DNA of 64,000 nt from Neisseria sp. Marseille-Q6792 (GTDB lineage Bacteria > Pseudomonadota > Gammaproteobacteria > Burkholderiales > Neisseriaceae), in contig NZ_OW969598.1 of NCBI RefSeq assembly GCF_943181435.1, forward strand, positions 1,798,001-1,862,000, given 5' to 3'. The notes beneath the pieces are model-generated. The model ran no database searches and had not been told where the DNA came from. It saw only the letters and a list, made by a program, of their open reading frames with translations. The translations under genes were made by a program, and so were the position numbers. Shown here piece after piece: positions 31,318 to 39,763 of this stretch; the stretch's first letter is position 1; each line of letters begins with the position of its first letter.

Positions 31318-31818
31318 TCAGTCTAAAGACCTAAACTGCCGTCTGAAATACAGCAGCGCGGGACGTTTGCCCACGCAGTTTTTGATTTCGTCGAGCATGA
31401 CGTAAAACACAAAATGTGTGCCAATTTCATGTTGGCCGACAATATGCCCGTGCAGGTGCGCCAACGCTCCTTCTATTTCAGGTTGTCCGGTTTTACCGTA
31501 ATGCCAAATATGATAGGCAAAACGTTCTTCGGGTGAAAGATTGGTCAATCCGGCAAAATGTTCGGCCACATCCTGATGTTCGTCTGCCAACGTATTGATG
31601 CACAGGCTGCCGTTTTCCGACAGTATCGGAATGATACGGGCTTTACGGTTGATACACAGCATCACGGTTGGAGGCTCGTCCGTAACCGGTGTAACCGCAG
31701 TCATCGTGATGCCGTAACGTCCTGCCGATCCCTCTGTCGTAATGACATGAACACCTGCCGCGCAAGATGCCATCGCATCACGGAATGAGGTTTGAAATTC
31801 TTTCTGCAAATCCGTCAT
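31318..31818 (-). CDS. flavin reductase (HpaC-like) NADH:FMN oxidoreductase
   Basis: This 166-residue flavin reductase-domain protein belongs to the group supplying reduced flavin to two-component monooxygenases such as 4-hydroxyphenylacetate 3-hydroxylase. It contains MASCAAGVHVITTEGSAGRYGITMTAVTPVTDEPP, the flavin-binding core (residues 16-50), and ends in the family-type GKRPALLYFRRQFRSL. No oxygenase component is nearby, so the physiological partner is unknown. It lies just downstream of nadR/farR on the same strand, about 120 bases apart. Confidence 0.88.
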   Translation of the reverse strand: MTDLQKEFQTSFRDAMASCAAGVHVITTEGSAGRYGITMTAVTPVTDEPPTVMLCINRKARIIPILSENGSLCINTLADEHQDVAEHFAGLTNLSPEERFAYHIWHYGKTGQPEIEGALAHLHGHIVGQHEIGTHFVFYVMLDEIKNCVGKRPALLYFRRQFRSLD

Positions 31819-31935
31819 ATTACCCCTTTATCTGTTTCCATATGCAAGACTGCTGCACATAAGGTCTCCCTCATGTGCAGCAGCTCTGATTCGTAAACAA
31901 GACCGACTGTCGGACGTTTCCGCACGTTGCGCGTT

Positions 31936-32376
31936 TTACGAATTCAACAAATCCTCGATTTGTGCAAGTTCCGCCAGCAAATCCTTAAGCAGCATCATTT
32001 TCTCGCGAGACAACACTTCTTCGATAGCATCGTAGCGTTCGTCTACTTCTTCGCCGATTTCCTCATACAGCTTCTCGCCCTCGGCAGTCAGCTTCAGAAA
32101 AACACGGCGTTGGTCGTTGGAAGGTTTCAGGCGGACAACCAAACCCGCTTTTTCAAGACGGGTCAGGATACCGGTCAGGCTGGGGCGCAGGATGCACGCC
32201 TGATTCGCCAAATCTTGAAAGTCCAGCGTGCCGTTTTCCGCCAAAAGACGGATAATCCGCCATTGCTGATCGGTGATATTTGCCTGGTTCAGAATAGGCC
32301 TGAATTGGGTCATCAAGGCTTCCCTTGCCTGTATCAGACCGATATTGATAGACGCATGTTTTGATTGGGTAGGCAT
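31936..32376 (-). CDS. nadR: MarR-family regulator NadR/FarR
   Basis: This 146-residue MarR-type dimeric repressor matches, by my recall, the meningococcal NadR (gonococcal FarR) nearly residue for residue. It begins MPTQSKHASINIGLIQAR. The winged helix is seen in FQDLANQACILRPSLTGILT, with the wing KPSNDQRRVFLKLT and a long C-terminal dimer helix. In meningococci it represses nadA and the adhesin mafA and senses 4-hydroxyphenylacetate. In gonococci it represses the farAB fatty-acid efflux pump. The adjacent HpaC-like flavin reductase may relate to the same hydroxyphenylacetate signal. Targets are not in this window. Confidence 0.93.
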   Translation of the reverse strand: MPTQSKHASINIGLIQAREALMTQFRPILNQANITDQQWRIIRLLAENGTLDFQDLANQACILRPSLTGILTRLEKAGLVVRLKPSNDQRRVFLKLTAEGEKLYEEIGEEVDERYDAIEEVLSREKMMLLKDLLAELAQIEDLLNS

Positions 32377-32718
32377 TGTTCAAGTCTCCAAGTTATCGAA
32401 AATCAAATTTTCAAACCGTCTGTAAAGCTTGCAGGTATCATTCCGGGACAACCGTTATATAACAAAACGAACATATAGCAACAATACTCTATAAGCTGTA
32501 TCAGGCATTTGGGTACAAAAGGCTTTAATTCCGATAATCCTATCTAAAAATATTTTAATAGTTATATCTTAGTCTATTTTCCCTACAATCTCAACAAAGT
32601 ATTACATTTACTGTCGAAAGAACTTTCTTCCAAAAAAAAACAAAAGCCGCCGCATCCGACGAGCAAGGTATATGCCGTTTGATTCTCCACATAGCATAAA
32701 GTTTAACAAAAACAAAGA
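32377..32718. other. AT-rich intergenic region upstream of nadR
   Basis: No gene is visible. The stretch is AT-rich, with an A9 run at 32632-32640 and inverted AT segments near 32400-32480 that would form the nadR promoter and possible operator. I cannot define the exact operator by eye. Confidence 0.4.
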
Positions 32719-33228
32719 TTAACCGAAAACATCCGCCTGAAAAATTCTTGCGCGCAAGCCCCAATAACTGCTGATTCCCGTCGTATAGTGAACTATTTTC
32801 CCATTTTTGACCAAAATGACAGTCGGCGTTGCCTTAATCTGCCAAGATCTTGCCAAACCGCCGTCCTCATCATTAACGCTCGGAAAACCCAATCCGCGTT
32901 TTTTCATATACGCAGAAACTTCGTCCGAACTGCCCGAACGTATCGCCACCCCGACGACCGACACACCGTCGGCCGCCAAATCATCGATTATCGGAGACTG
33001 ATAACGGCACACCCCGCACCAGCTCCCCCAAAAATACACCAGCACCGCCTTATCCCGGCTAAACTGTCCCAAAGTTAGCCGCTGCCCCGACAGCAGGGTC
33101 AAAGGCCGCCCTGCCGCCCCGGCAGGTTCGTCGGGCTTGCGTACCCAATCCAAAAACAGCGACACCAATAAAAACACCAATGCCGTCTGAACGGCAAATT
33201 TTATGCCCGAAAGCAGTTTTTTCTTCAT
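32719..33228 (-). CDS. TlpA/ScsD-like membrane-anchored thioredoxin-fold oxidoreductase
   Basis: This 169-residue protein starts at MKKKLLSGIKFAVQTALVF, with GGAAGGTTGT as ribosome site. One N-terminal transmembrane helix anchors a periplasmic thioredoxin domain with active site WCGVC in FWGSWCGVCRYQSP. The cis-Pro lies in WQIKATPTVILVKNGK. It likely reduces or oxidises periplasmic disulfides, as in ScsD or TlpA proteins. The genomic partner is not obvious. Confidence 0.88.
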   Translation of the reverse strand: MKKKLLSGIKFAVQTALVFLLVSLFLDWVRKPDEPAGAAGRPLTLLSGQRLTLGQFSRDKAVLVYFWGSWCGVCRYQSPIIDDLAADGVSVVGVAIRSGSSDEVSAYMKKRGLGFPSVNDEDGGLARSWQIKATPTVILVKNGKIVHYTTGISSYWGLRARIFQADVFG

Positions 33229-33280
33229 ACAACCTTCCAAACAGTACGAAAACGCTGTTGTCGGCGATTGACAGGCAAAC

Positions 33281-33308
33281 AAAAAGCCAAGTCTTAAAAC
33301 TTGGCTTT
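33281..33308 (-). terminator. terminator of tRNA-Lys
   Basis: aaagccaagt and acttggcttt pair around cttaaa, with a T run on the minus strand, just past the tRNA 3' end. Confidence 0.8.
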
Positions 33309-33316
33309 CGGCTATC

Positions 33317-33392
33317 TGGTGGGTCGTGAGCGATTCGAACGCTCGACCAACGGATTAAAAGTCCGCTGCTCTACCGACTGAGCTAACGACCC
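33317..33392 (-). tRNA. tRNA-Lys(TTT)
   Basis: This is a 76-nt cloverleaf with encoded CCA. The acceptor GGGTCGT pairs with ACGACCC, the D arm holds AGCTCAGTCGGTAGAGC, the anticodon loop is CTTTTAA with anticodon TTT, and the T loop is TTCGAATC. It has its own promoter and terminator. Confidence 0.97.
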
Positions 33393-33404
33393 GATAAGCC
33401 GTGC

Positions 33405-33432
33405 ATTATACAACTCCTTTCCCCACCGTCAA
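33405..33432 (-). promoter_or_regulatory. promoter of tRNA-Lys
   Basis: TTGACG (33427-33432) and a perfect TATAAT (33405-33410) are 16 bases apart, with the tRNA 5' end 12 bases beyond. Confidence 0.8.
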
Positions 33433-33610
33433 GCAATTTTTACAGACTTAATTGCAGACTGCTGTTTGCACGAGATATTTTGGCAACGGATTTTCACAAT
33501 CCGACCCATGCCGTGTAAAAGTTCGCACAAGAAAAAAGCAAACTGCCCAAAATCATGTACACTTTCCGTCTATCTTCCTCTCACCCAACTTGCGAACAGA
33601 GGCACACATC

Positions 33611-34690
33611 ATGAATATACAAAATATCCGCACCCTCCTTGAAACTGTCAGTATTCCGAATACAGCACGCACACTCGGCAGCGAAAAGGCCGTCCGATCG
33701 GTCGAACAGCATTCAGACGGCATCCATATCGCCCTGCATTTCGGTTTCCCTGTCGCGCACATTGCCTCAGAAACAGCCGACCGCATACAGGAAATCCTGA
33801 TGCCGCTGACAGGCGACACACACATCCATCTGTCCATGGACACGGAAATCGGCACACACAAAGTCCAGCCCGGCGTTACCACTATCAAAGGTGTGAAAAA
33901 CATCATTGCCGTCGCATCGGGAAAAGGCGGCGTGGGCAAATCAACCACCACCGCCAACCTTGCCACCGCGATGGCGCGCATGGGCGCACGCGTCGGCGTG
34001 CTCGATGCCGACCTTTACGGCCCGAGCCAACCGACCATGTTGGGTGTGGACGACCGCAAACCCGACCAGAAAAACCAAAAACTGATTCCTGTCGAATCTC
34101 CAGACGGCATACAGGTCATGTCCATCGGCTTTCTGGTTGACACCGACCAAGCCGTTGTTTGGCGCGGCCCGATGGTCAGTCAGGCATTGCAGCAGCTGAT
34201 GTTCCAAAGCGAGTGGGACGAAGTGGACTATCTTTTCATCGACCTGCCCCCGGGTACGGGCGACATCCAACTCACGCTGTCCCAGCGCATCCCCGTAACC
34301 GGTTCCGTCATCGTAACCACGCCGCAGGACATCGCGCTGATAGACGCGCGCAAGGCTGTGGATATGTTCCGCAAAGTCAACATTCCCATTTTAGGCGTAT
34401 TGGAAAATATGTCCGTCCATATCTGCTCCAACTGCGGGCACAGCGAAGCACTGTTCGGCACGGACGGCGGCAAAGATTTGGCCGCACGCCTCAATGTCCC
34501 TCTACTCGGACAGCTTCCCTTAAGCCTGCCCGTACGCGAAGCGATGGACGGAGGGGTGGCGGCACAACTGTTCGACGAACACCCCGCCATCGCCCGAATC
34601 TACACCGATGCAGCATTCCAAATCGCTCTGAGCATTGCCGACAAAGGCAAAGATTTCAGCAGCCGGTTCCCCAAAATCGTAGTCGAGTGA
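33611..34690 (+). CDS. apbC: Mrp/ApbC-type iron-sulphur cluster carrier ATPase
   Basis: This 359-residue P-loop ATPase binds and transfers 4Fe-4S clusters. A short N-terminal DUF59-like part precedes the deviant Walker A ASGKGGVGKSTTTANLA. Then come DADLYGPSQPTMLG, LFIDLPPGTGDIQLT and the cluster-binding CSNCG near residue 275. The ATG at 33611 is chosen because family similarity begins at MNIQNIRTLLETV; the upstream 53 open codons have none. It is read away from tRNA-Lys. Confidence 0.94.
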   Translation: MNIQNIRTLLETVSIPNTARTLGSEKAVRSVEQHSDGIHIALHFGFPVAHIASETADRIQEILMPLTGDTHIHLSMDTEIGTHKVQPGVTTIKGVKNIIAVASGKGGVGKSTTTANLATAMARMGARVGVLDADLYGPSQPTMLGVDDRKPDQKNQKLIPVESPDGIQVMSIGFLVDTDQAVVWRGPMVSQALQQLMFQSEWDEVDYLFIDLPPGTGDIQLTLSQRIPVTGSVIVTTPQDIALIDARKAVDMFRKVNIPILGVLENMSVHICSNCGHSEALFGTDGGKDLAARLNVPLLGQLPLSLPVREAMDGGVAAQLFDEHPAIARIYTDAAFQIALSIADKGKDFSSRFPKIVVE

Positions 34691-34699
34691 TACCAACCG

Positions 34700-34731
34700 A
34701 AAAGGCAGCCCCGAAGGACTGCCTTTTTTCT
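34700..34731 (+). terminator. intrinsic terminator of apbC
   Basis: aaaaggcag-ccccgaagga-ctgccttttttc is a 9-bp stem with a T run, ten bases after the stop. Confidence 0.88.
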
Positions 34732-34747
34732 TTTAAAGCCGGCTTTT

Positions 34748-34902
34748 TATAGTGGATTAACAAAAATCAGGACAAGGCGACGAAGCCGAAGACAGTACAA
34801 ATAGTACGGAACCGATTCACTTGGTGCTTCAGCACCTTAGAGAATCGTTCTCTTTGAGCTAAGGCGAAGCAACGCCGTACCGGTTTTTGTTAATCCACTA
34901 TA
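34748..34902. mobile_element. full-length Correia repeat-enclosed element
   Basis: This is a second 155-bp element with TATAGTGGATTAA and TTAATCCACTATA ends. Its interior is the reverse complement of the one at 3962-4116 with few changes. It lies just after the apbC terminator. Confidence 0.96.
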
Positions 34903-34977
34903 TTTTGACGCCAAATCGCAACAAGCAGCACACGAGCTGCATCATTTCCGCGCAAATAGTATATTGATTCCATAAGA

Positions 34978-35016
34978 AATGCCGTCTGAAACCGATTGGG
35001 CTTCAGACGGCATTTT
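34978..35016 (-). terminator. inverted DUS pair after the large pilC/pilY1 gene
   Basis: aatgccgtctgaa-accgattgggc-ttcagacggcatt lies 15 bases past the stop. Confidence 0.72.
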
Positions 35017-35030
35017 ATCCGACAACGGCA

Positions 35031-38000
35031 TCAGAAGAATATCTCGCGCCAACTGATACGTTTCATTCCGCAAAGCGGGCCGACCACGTCAAGGTTGCTC
35101 ATATTGTTCATCAGCAACGTGCGCTTTCCTTTAGAGGTAAAACATTTGTTGTTCGGCACAGTATCTGGCGGACCGTCGTCATTGCCGCTGCCGCCAGCAT
35201 CACCGTCGGGAGAAGTCGGGGGATCGCCGATTTTTTTCCCGTCAAGATAAGTCGGAACAAGCGGGCCCGGGAAGGTATAACCGTTCGGACACATGATTTT
35301 GCCATTGATGTTCTTACAATTGGCAGTATTGTTTCCTCCGTTATTTCCTCCGTTATTTCCTCCGTTATTTCCTCCGTTATTTCCTCCGTTATTTCCTCCG
35401 TTATTTCCTCCGTTATTTCCTCCGTTGTTTCCCCCGTTGTTTCCCCCGTTATTTCCTCCGTTGTTGATTGAAGGCGGAATCAGGCGGGTTTTTCTAGGAG
35501 TCAAACCGCCGCCATCCTCGGCATTAACGGCAAGAATCGTCGTTTCGGTTGAAGTATTGCTGTTTTGCGTATCCGGAATACAGAGGTCGCCTGTGGAGCT
35601 TGCCCCCGTCATCACGGTTTTTTTGGTGTAGTTGCGGATGGTAACGACTGCCGTACGCAAAATCATGTTCGGCTTGAGGGTAACACGTTCGCCGGGTGCC
35701 AAATCGATTTTCCAACCTTTTTTGGTTTTCTCGTCGATTTCATTATTCGACAGGAAAATCAAACCGTTGTCTTTGCTCATATTCTGCTTGACCAAATCAT
35801 TGCCGCGCGCGCTCGGAGCCGTTTTAGGCCCGCCGGTTTTTGAGTCCCACGACACATCGTCAAAAATACCATATACCGATTGAGTAGCCTGGTTCACGGT
35901 ATCTGCGGCAGTCAAATCGCTGCCCGTACCAAAAATAACGACATATTTGTTGGATTCGCGGCGCGAAACAGCAGGAGCCGCCGTAATCGGCTGACTCGGA
36001 TTGCCGCGATAAACAATACTGTAATTCCATTTTGACGGATCAGGGTTGACAACATTGAAACGGTACATATTACCGCCCCTGTCGCCTGCATAAACCACAT
36101 CGACAACTCCGTCGAAATCAGTATCCACCAGGGTTGGCGAGGACAAACCGCCCATACCGGCCGGAACATCGATTCTGCGGATCAGCTTTTTACCGAACAT
36201 ATCGTAAACATACAAAGCCGTTTTATTGGCATCGCTTTGTACGGTATCGGTACGGTAGCCTCCTGCAAGAAAACCCGAATAACCTGACATATTGTTGTAT
36301 GTCCGCCCCATTTGCGGCGTACCGACGGTATAACCCATATCTTTGTCGACAGCATCAAACAAAGGGACAGTAACATTCCAAGAATTTTGGCTGCCGTTGA
36401 CCGCGCCGATATCCAAAGCATACGCACCGCGTCCGCCCTGACCCATCGCACCAAACATAAACACACGTTTTTGTCCGGCCACATCCGCCTGACGCACGAC
36501 AAAGCCGCCGTTTACGCCGTAAGTATGCGCCGGATGGTTGCCGTAGCCGCTGTGTGCAAAATCTTTCAGGGTTTTGGCCAAATTTGAGTCATTACCCGTC
36601 CCATCCTCGCGCGGCATATTTGCCGGAATATAGCTCAGCTTCAAGTCATAAGGCGCGTTGCTGCCTCGTTTGAAAATATGCACCATACCGTCGTTTGCCG
36701 CCGTTACCATAAACTCACGGTGGTTACCGGCATCCGTATTCCCGACGGCAACGACCTGACTGTCGAGTATATCGCCCAAATGACGTTCCGCATCCGGACG
36801 CACGCGGTATTTTTGGCTGTATTTGTCTGCACCGCCAACCTTGGTTTGAGACAAGGTTTCCAAAGCCTTGTCGTTGCCGCTTCTGTCTGTCCACGGCAGC
36901 AGCAGCTCTTTCCATTCGGCGGCATTACCCGATTTTGCAGGGATGCCGAAAGTATGGTTGCCGATACCGGAAACACCGTCCATCTTATCCGTAAAATACA
37001 CATTGCTTCCCAGTTTGATCAGCGTTTTACGGTTGTCAAACGAAGGTTCGGCATAACGCGTCTTATCAGGATAGCCCGAAGCATCCAAACGGTAGAAGCG
37101 TAAACGGCTGCTCCACGTTGTCGGATTCAGGAATACGGCGGCCGCCAAATCGGGGATACTGTTGCCGGTTGCGGCAGGGGCTGTCGCAGAAAAAGACCCG
37201 CCCGTCGTATTTTTCGTATCCGACTGAATTTTGCCGAGAATCTCATCCAATATCTTGGTCAGGTTTTTATAGTCCATAACCGGATAATACATATTGTCGC
37301 GGCTCGCGCCGTTGCGCAGATATTCCTTGCGTACCGTACCTTCGTCCGCATTGAAGTTGACCGTATAGGTTTGGACGGTCTGCTTGCCGAAATCCACACC
37401 GGCAGGATCGGAAGAAGCATCGCTATCCCAGCTTACACCTGCCGCATCCCTGCCGTCTGAAGCGGATTTGATGTCTTTTTCCGCCAAGGCACGGCTGAAC
37501 ATACCCATACCGTTATCGCCATCAAGGACGGTATCGACCGAACCCGCAGTACACTGCCCCGCACCGGGTAGATGCTTCATACCGGGTCTTGTTGTTCCGT
37601 TTGCATTAGCCTGGTTTTGATCAAAGCCATGCTCGCTGAAATACTCTCCGAAATAATTAGAAAATTTTTCCTTCTCCGATTTGCCCACACTGGGTTTTCC
37701 CGGATTGAAATAATAATAATCCGATACCCAGTCATAATTGTAATAATTATTCCGCCACGAATCAGACTGTTTCAATACAGCAGGAAACCTCATTCCCTCA
37801 AATTGGGTTTGCTCGTCGTTTTTCCCGTTTGCATTGAACGAAATCGAAGCAGGAAGTCTGCCGGTAATGCGTACCTTACACCTCAACGTACCGTTTTCGG
37901 TTTCACAATAACGCGGGCCGTTCAAGCTTCGGTAAGTCGAACGAAACTGAGGGGCAAATTCCGCCAAACCGATAGTATCCAATATCTCAGCAGCCATTTG

Positions 38001-39497
38001 GCCGTACTCGCTGGCGGTCAATCCGTTTGTCTGAGTATATTTCAGATTGCCGAACAAAGACCTCAGATGGTCTTTTTCCTTATCGAAAAATTCATGCAGC
38101 TCACTGTTCTGGCTGCCGTTCTTATTAGGCTTGCCGCTCGGACACAGTTCCTCGTGAACCCTCCGGCTTTCTTCGTTTGCACCAAACCCTTTGGATTTTT
38201 TATATTCGCCCAGTGCAAGTTTATAATTTGCAACCCTCATGCCGTGCAGTTGGACATCGCCGTTGTACCTGAATCTCGCCTCACAATCGTCCGAATCCTG
38301 ATACTTCTGCCCGTAACCGGGACCCGGCCGCTGGTTGATTTTTTCACATTTGCCGTACTTGGCTTCATATTCTTTCCTTGCATCCTGCCAAGTTGCAGGC
38401 GGAGCTTTAGGCAGCTTCGGACCGATGGGGGCTTCGCAATAATTCCCGGGGAATGCACCCTTCAGCTGTTTCTTCGCTGCCGTCTCATCCCAATACGCCT
38501 CCCAAGGACAAGTCATCATATTCGGATAACGTTTTTGATATTTCCGCTCGTTGACCAGGCAGTCCTTCCAATGCTGCGGATGGGTGGCAGGAATATTTTT
38601 AGGATAAGACCCCAAATTACCCGCAAAATCGCTATAACCGCTCGAACCGAACACATAGTTGGTGTAATGGCAACTCGTATCCGACTTAGACGATGTCAAA
38701 ACCACGACATACGATTTCTGACAGCGGTATTTGACCGCCGGCAGCAATCGGTCGCGCACAGTTTCATAATAACGCCGTGTCAGCGGCACCATCGGATATT
38801 GCGCCTTAATCCTGTCGATACGGCTTTGCATATCCAAAGGCGCGGCGTTCACCCCGTCGGTATCCGAACCGCCGTTATTGTGCAGGGTCTGCAGCCCCCA
38901 GTTGGCATTTGCGCCGTATTTTCCGACAACTGCCTTAAGCGCATCTTTAACCTTGACCAGACGCTCGGTCAATTTCAAACCGCCGTTTCCATCCCCGATT
39001 TGAAGCTCTTTAAACTCCTGATAAGCAACGGGATCGATGCTCTGCAGCGAAACCGGCGGCAGGGGCTTGGTACACCAGCCGTTGGAAGGGTCGATATACC
39101 GAGGGTCTTCCGTAATCCTACCGTCTGCCAGGGTAATCTGCGGACAGCCGCCGTCCAGCATCAGGTTTTTCGGATTCAGCGTCCTCATTACCTCGGCATT
39201 GTTGTTATTTTTATCCCTAACCTTAATCAGGATTTTGCCGTCTGAAAAAGTATGCTGGATAACGGTTCTGCCCGCACCGTTGTTCATAAAGTTAGAATCG
39301 TCCACAAGGAAGACGACGTTGGGTCTGACCTTGCCCGTACCGGAAACTGTAGAAGTATTTTGCAAATAGGCAGGCAAATCCCTGAAAGGGATTGCCTGCG
39401 CAGATTGAGAAGCCGTCAATGCGGCAAATACACCGGCCGCCAGAGGCTTGGCGGCGGTGAGGCGACGTCTGTTTTTCGTAATGTGTCTTCGCTTCAT
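35031..39497 (-). CDS. large PilC/PilY1-family pilus-tip adhesin with Asn-Gly repeat
   Basis: This 1488-residue protein is about 450 longer than classic neisserial PilC. It has a signal peptide (1-35, ending SQSAQA) and an N-terminal VWA-like start VVFLVDDSNFMNN whose MIDAS-like motif is incomplete. A Cys-rich middle region (about 280-520) follows, then the PilY1 beta-propeller. The EF-hand-like calcium loop DTDFDGVVDVVYAGDRGG lies near residue 1120. An eleven-unit NNGG repeat is at about 1346-1390, and the PilC-type end is LCGMKRISWREIFF. PilC/PilY1 proteins promote type IV pilus extension and host adhesion. It is divergent from a second pilC gene. There is no poly-G tract in the signal region. 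Confidence 0.9.
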   Translation of the reverse strand: MKRRHITKNRRRLTAAKPLAAGVFAALTASQSAQAIPFRDLPAYLQNTSTVSGTGKVRPNVVFLVDDSNFMNNGAGRTVIQHTFSDGKILIKVRDKNNNNAEVMRTLNPKNLMLDGGCPQITLADGRITEDPRYIDPSNGWCTKPLPPVSLQSIDPVAYQEFKELQIGDGNGGLKLTERLVKVKDALKAVVGKYGANANWGLQTLHNNGGSDTDGVNAAPLDMQSRIDRIKAQYPMVPLTRRYYETVRDRLLPAVKYRCQKSYVVVLTSSKSDTSCHYTNYVFGSSGYSDFAGNLGSYPKNIPATHPQHWKDCLVNERKYQKRYPNMMTCPWEAYWDETAAKKQLKGAFPGNYCEAPIGPKLPKAPPATWQDARKEYEAKYGKCEKINQRPGPGYGQKYQDSDDCEARFRYNGDVQLHGMRVANYKLALGEYKKSKGFGANEESRRVHEELCPSGKPNKNGSQNSELHEFFDKEKDHLRSLFGNLKYTQTNGLTASEYGQMAAEILDTIGLAEFAPQFRSTYRSLNGPRYCETENGTLRCKVRITGRLPASISFNANGKNDEQTQFEGMRFPAVLKQSDSWRNNYYNYDWVSDYYYFNPGKPSVGKSEKEKFSNYFGEYFSEHGFDQNQANANGTTRPGMKHLPGAGQCTAGSVDTVLDGDNGMGMFSRALAEKDIKSASDGRDAAGVSWDSDASSDPAGVDFGKQTVQTYTVNFNADEGTVRKEYLRNGASRDNMYYPVMDYKNLTKILDEILGKIQSDTKNTTGGSFSATAPAATGNSIPDLAAAVFLNPTTWSSRLRFYRLDASGYPDKTRYAEPSFDNRKTLIKLGSNVYFTDKMDGVSGIGNHTFGIPAKSGNAAEWKELLLPWTDRSGNDKALETLSQTKVGGADKYSQKYRVRPDAERHLGDILDSQVVAVGNTDAGNHREFMVTAANDGMVHIFKRGSNAPYDLKLSYIPANMPREDGTGNDSNLAKTLKDFAHSGYGNHPAHTYGVNGGFVVRQADVAGQKRVFMFGAMGQGGRGAYALDIGAVNGSQNSWNVTVPLFDAVDKDMGYTVGTPQMGRTYNNMSGYSGFLAGGYRTDTVQSDANKTALYVYDMFGKKLIRRIDVPAGMGGLSSPTLVDTDFDGVVDVVYAGDRGGNMYRFNVVNPDPSKWNYSIVYRGNPSQPITAAPAVSRRESNKYVVIFGTGSDLTAADTVNQATQSVYGIFDDVSWDSKTGGPKTAPSARGNDLVKQNMSKDNGLIFLSNNEIDEKTKKGWKIDLAPGERVTLKPNMILRTAVVTIRNYTKKTVMTGASSTGDLCIPDTQNSNTSTETTILAVNAEDGGGLTPRKTRLIPPSINNGGNNGGNNGGNNGGNNGGNNGGNNGGNNGGNNGGNNGGNNGGNNTANCKNINGKIMCPNGYTFPGPLVPTYLDGKKIGDPPTSPDGDAGGSGNDDGPPDTVPNNKCFTSKGKRTLLMNNMSNLDVVGPLCGMKRISWREIFF
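35329..35460 (-). repeat. eleven 12-bp tandem repeats coding for NNGG
   Basis: Eleven perfect or near-perfect copies of ttatttcctccg (three read ttgtttc[c/t]cccg-like variants) code for Asn-Asn-Gly-Gly on the minus strand. Because the unit is 12 bases, changes in copy number keep the frame and only lengthen or shorten a flexible linker near the C-terminus. Confidence 0.95.
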
Positions 39498-39544
39498 AAA
39501 TCAAACCTATTTCGATTTTCGGCTGTTATTTTTAAAACCTATTC

Positions 39545-39553
39545 ATTCTATCA
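39545..39553 (-). promoter_or_regulatory. possible extended -10 promoter of the large pilC/pilY1 gene
   Basis: On the minus strand TGATAGAAT resembles an extended -10 (TGnTATAAT), about 48 bases before the ATG. No convincing -35 is seen. Confidence 0.35.
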
Positions 39554-39642
39554 TGTATACCCTGCACACAAACCAATATAAATCAATATTTTCAGCTCTT
39601 TACAGTTCGTAACATTGTGCAAACACAAAGGAAAACCGCCTA

Positions 39643-39651
39643 TGATATAAT
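39643..39651 (+). promoter_or_regulatory. possible extended -10 promoter of the second pilC gene
   Basis: TGATATAAT is a perfect extended -10. Its -35 is unclear. The start would be near 39658, giving a leader of about 105 bases. The two divergent genes share only 266 bases of AT-rich upstream DNA. Confidence 0.45.
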
Positions 39652-39763
39652 TCTATCAAAGATGTTCTATTGAATAATCCAACTTTCCAATACAACCCAA
39701 ATCATGCCTCAAACCAAATTCAGTTCGCCGATAATTAGAGACAATATACGGAAGGACAATAAT

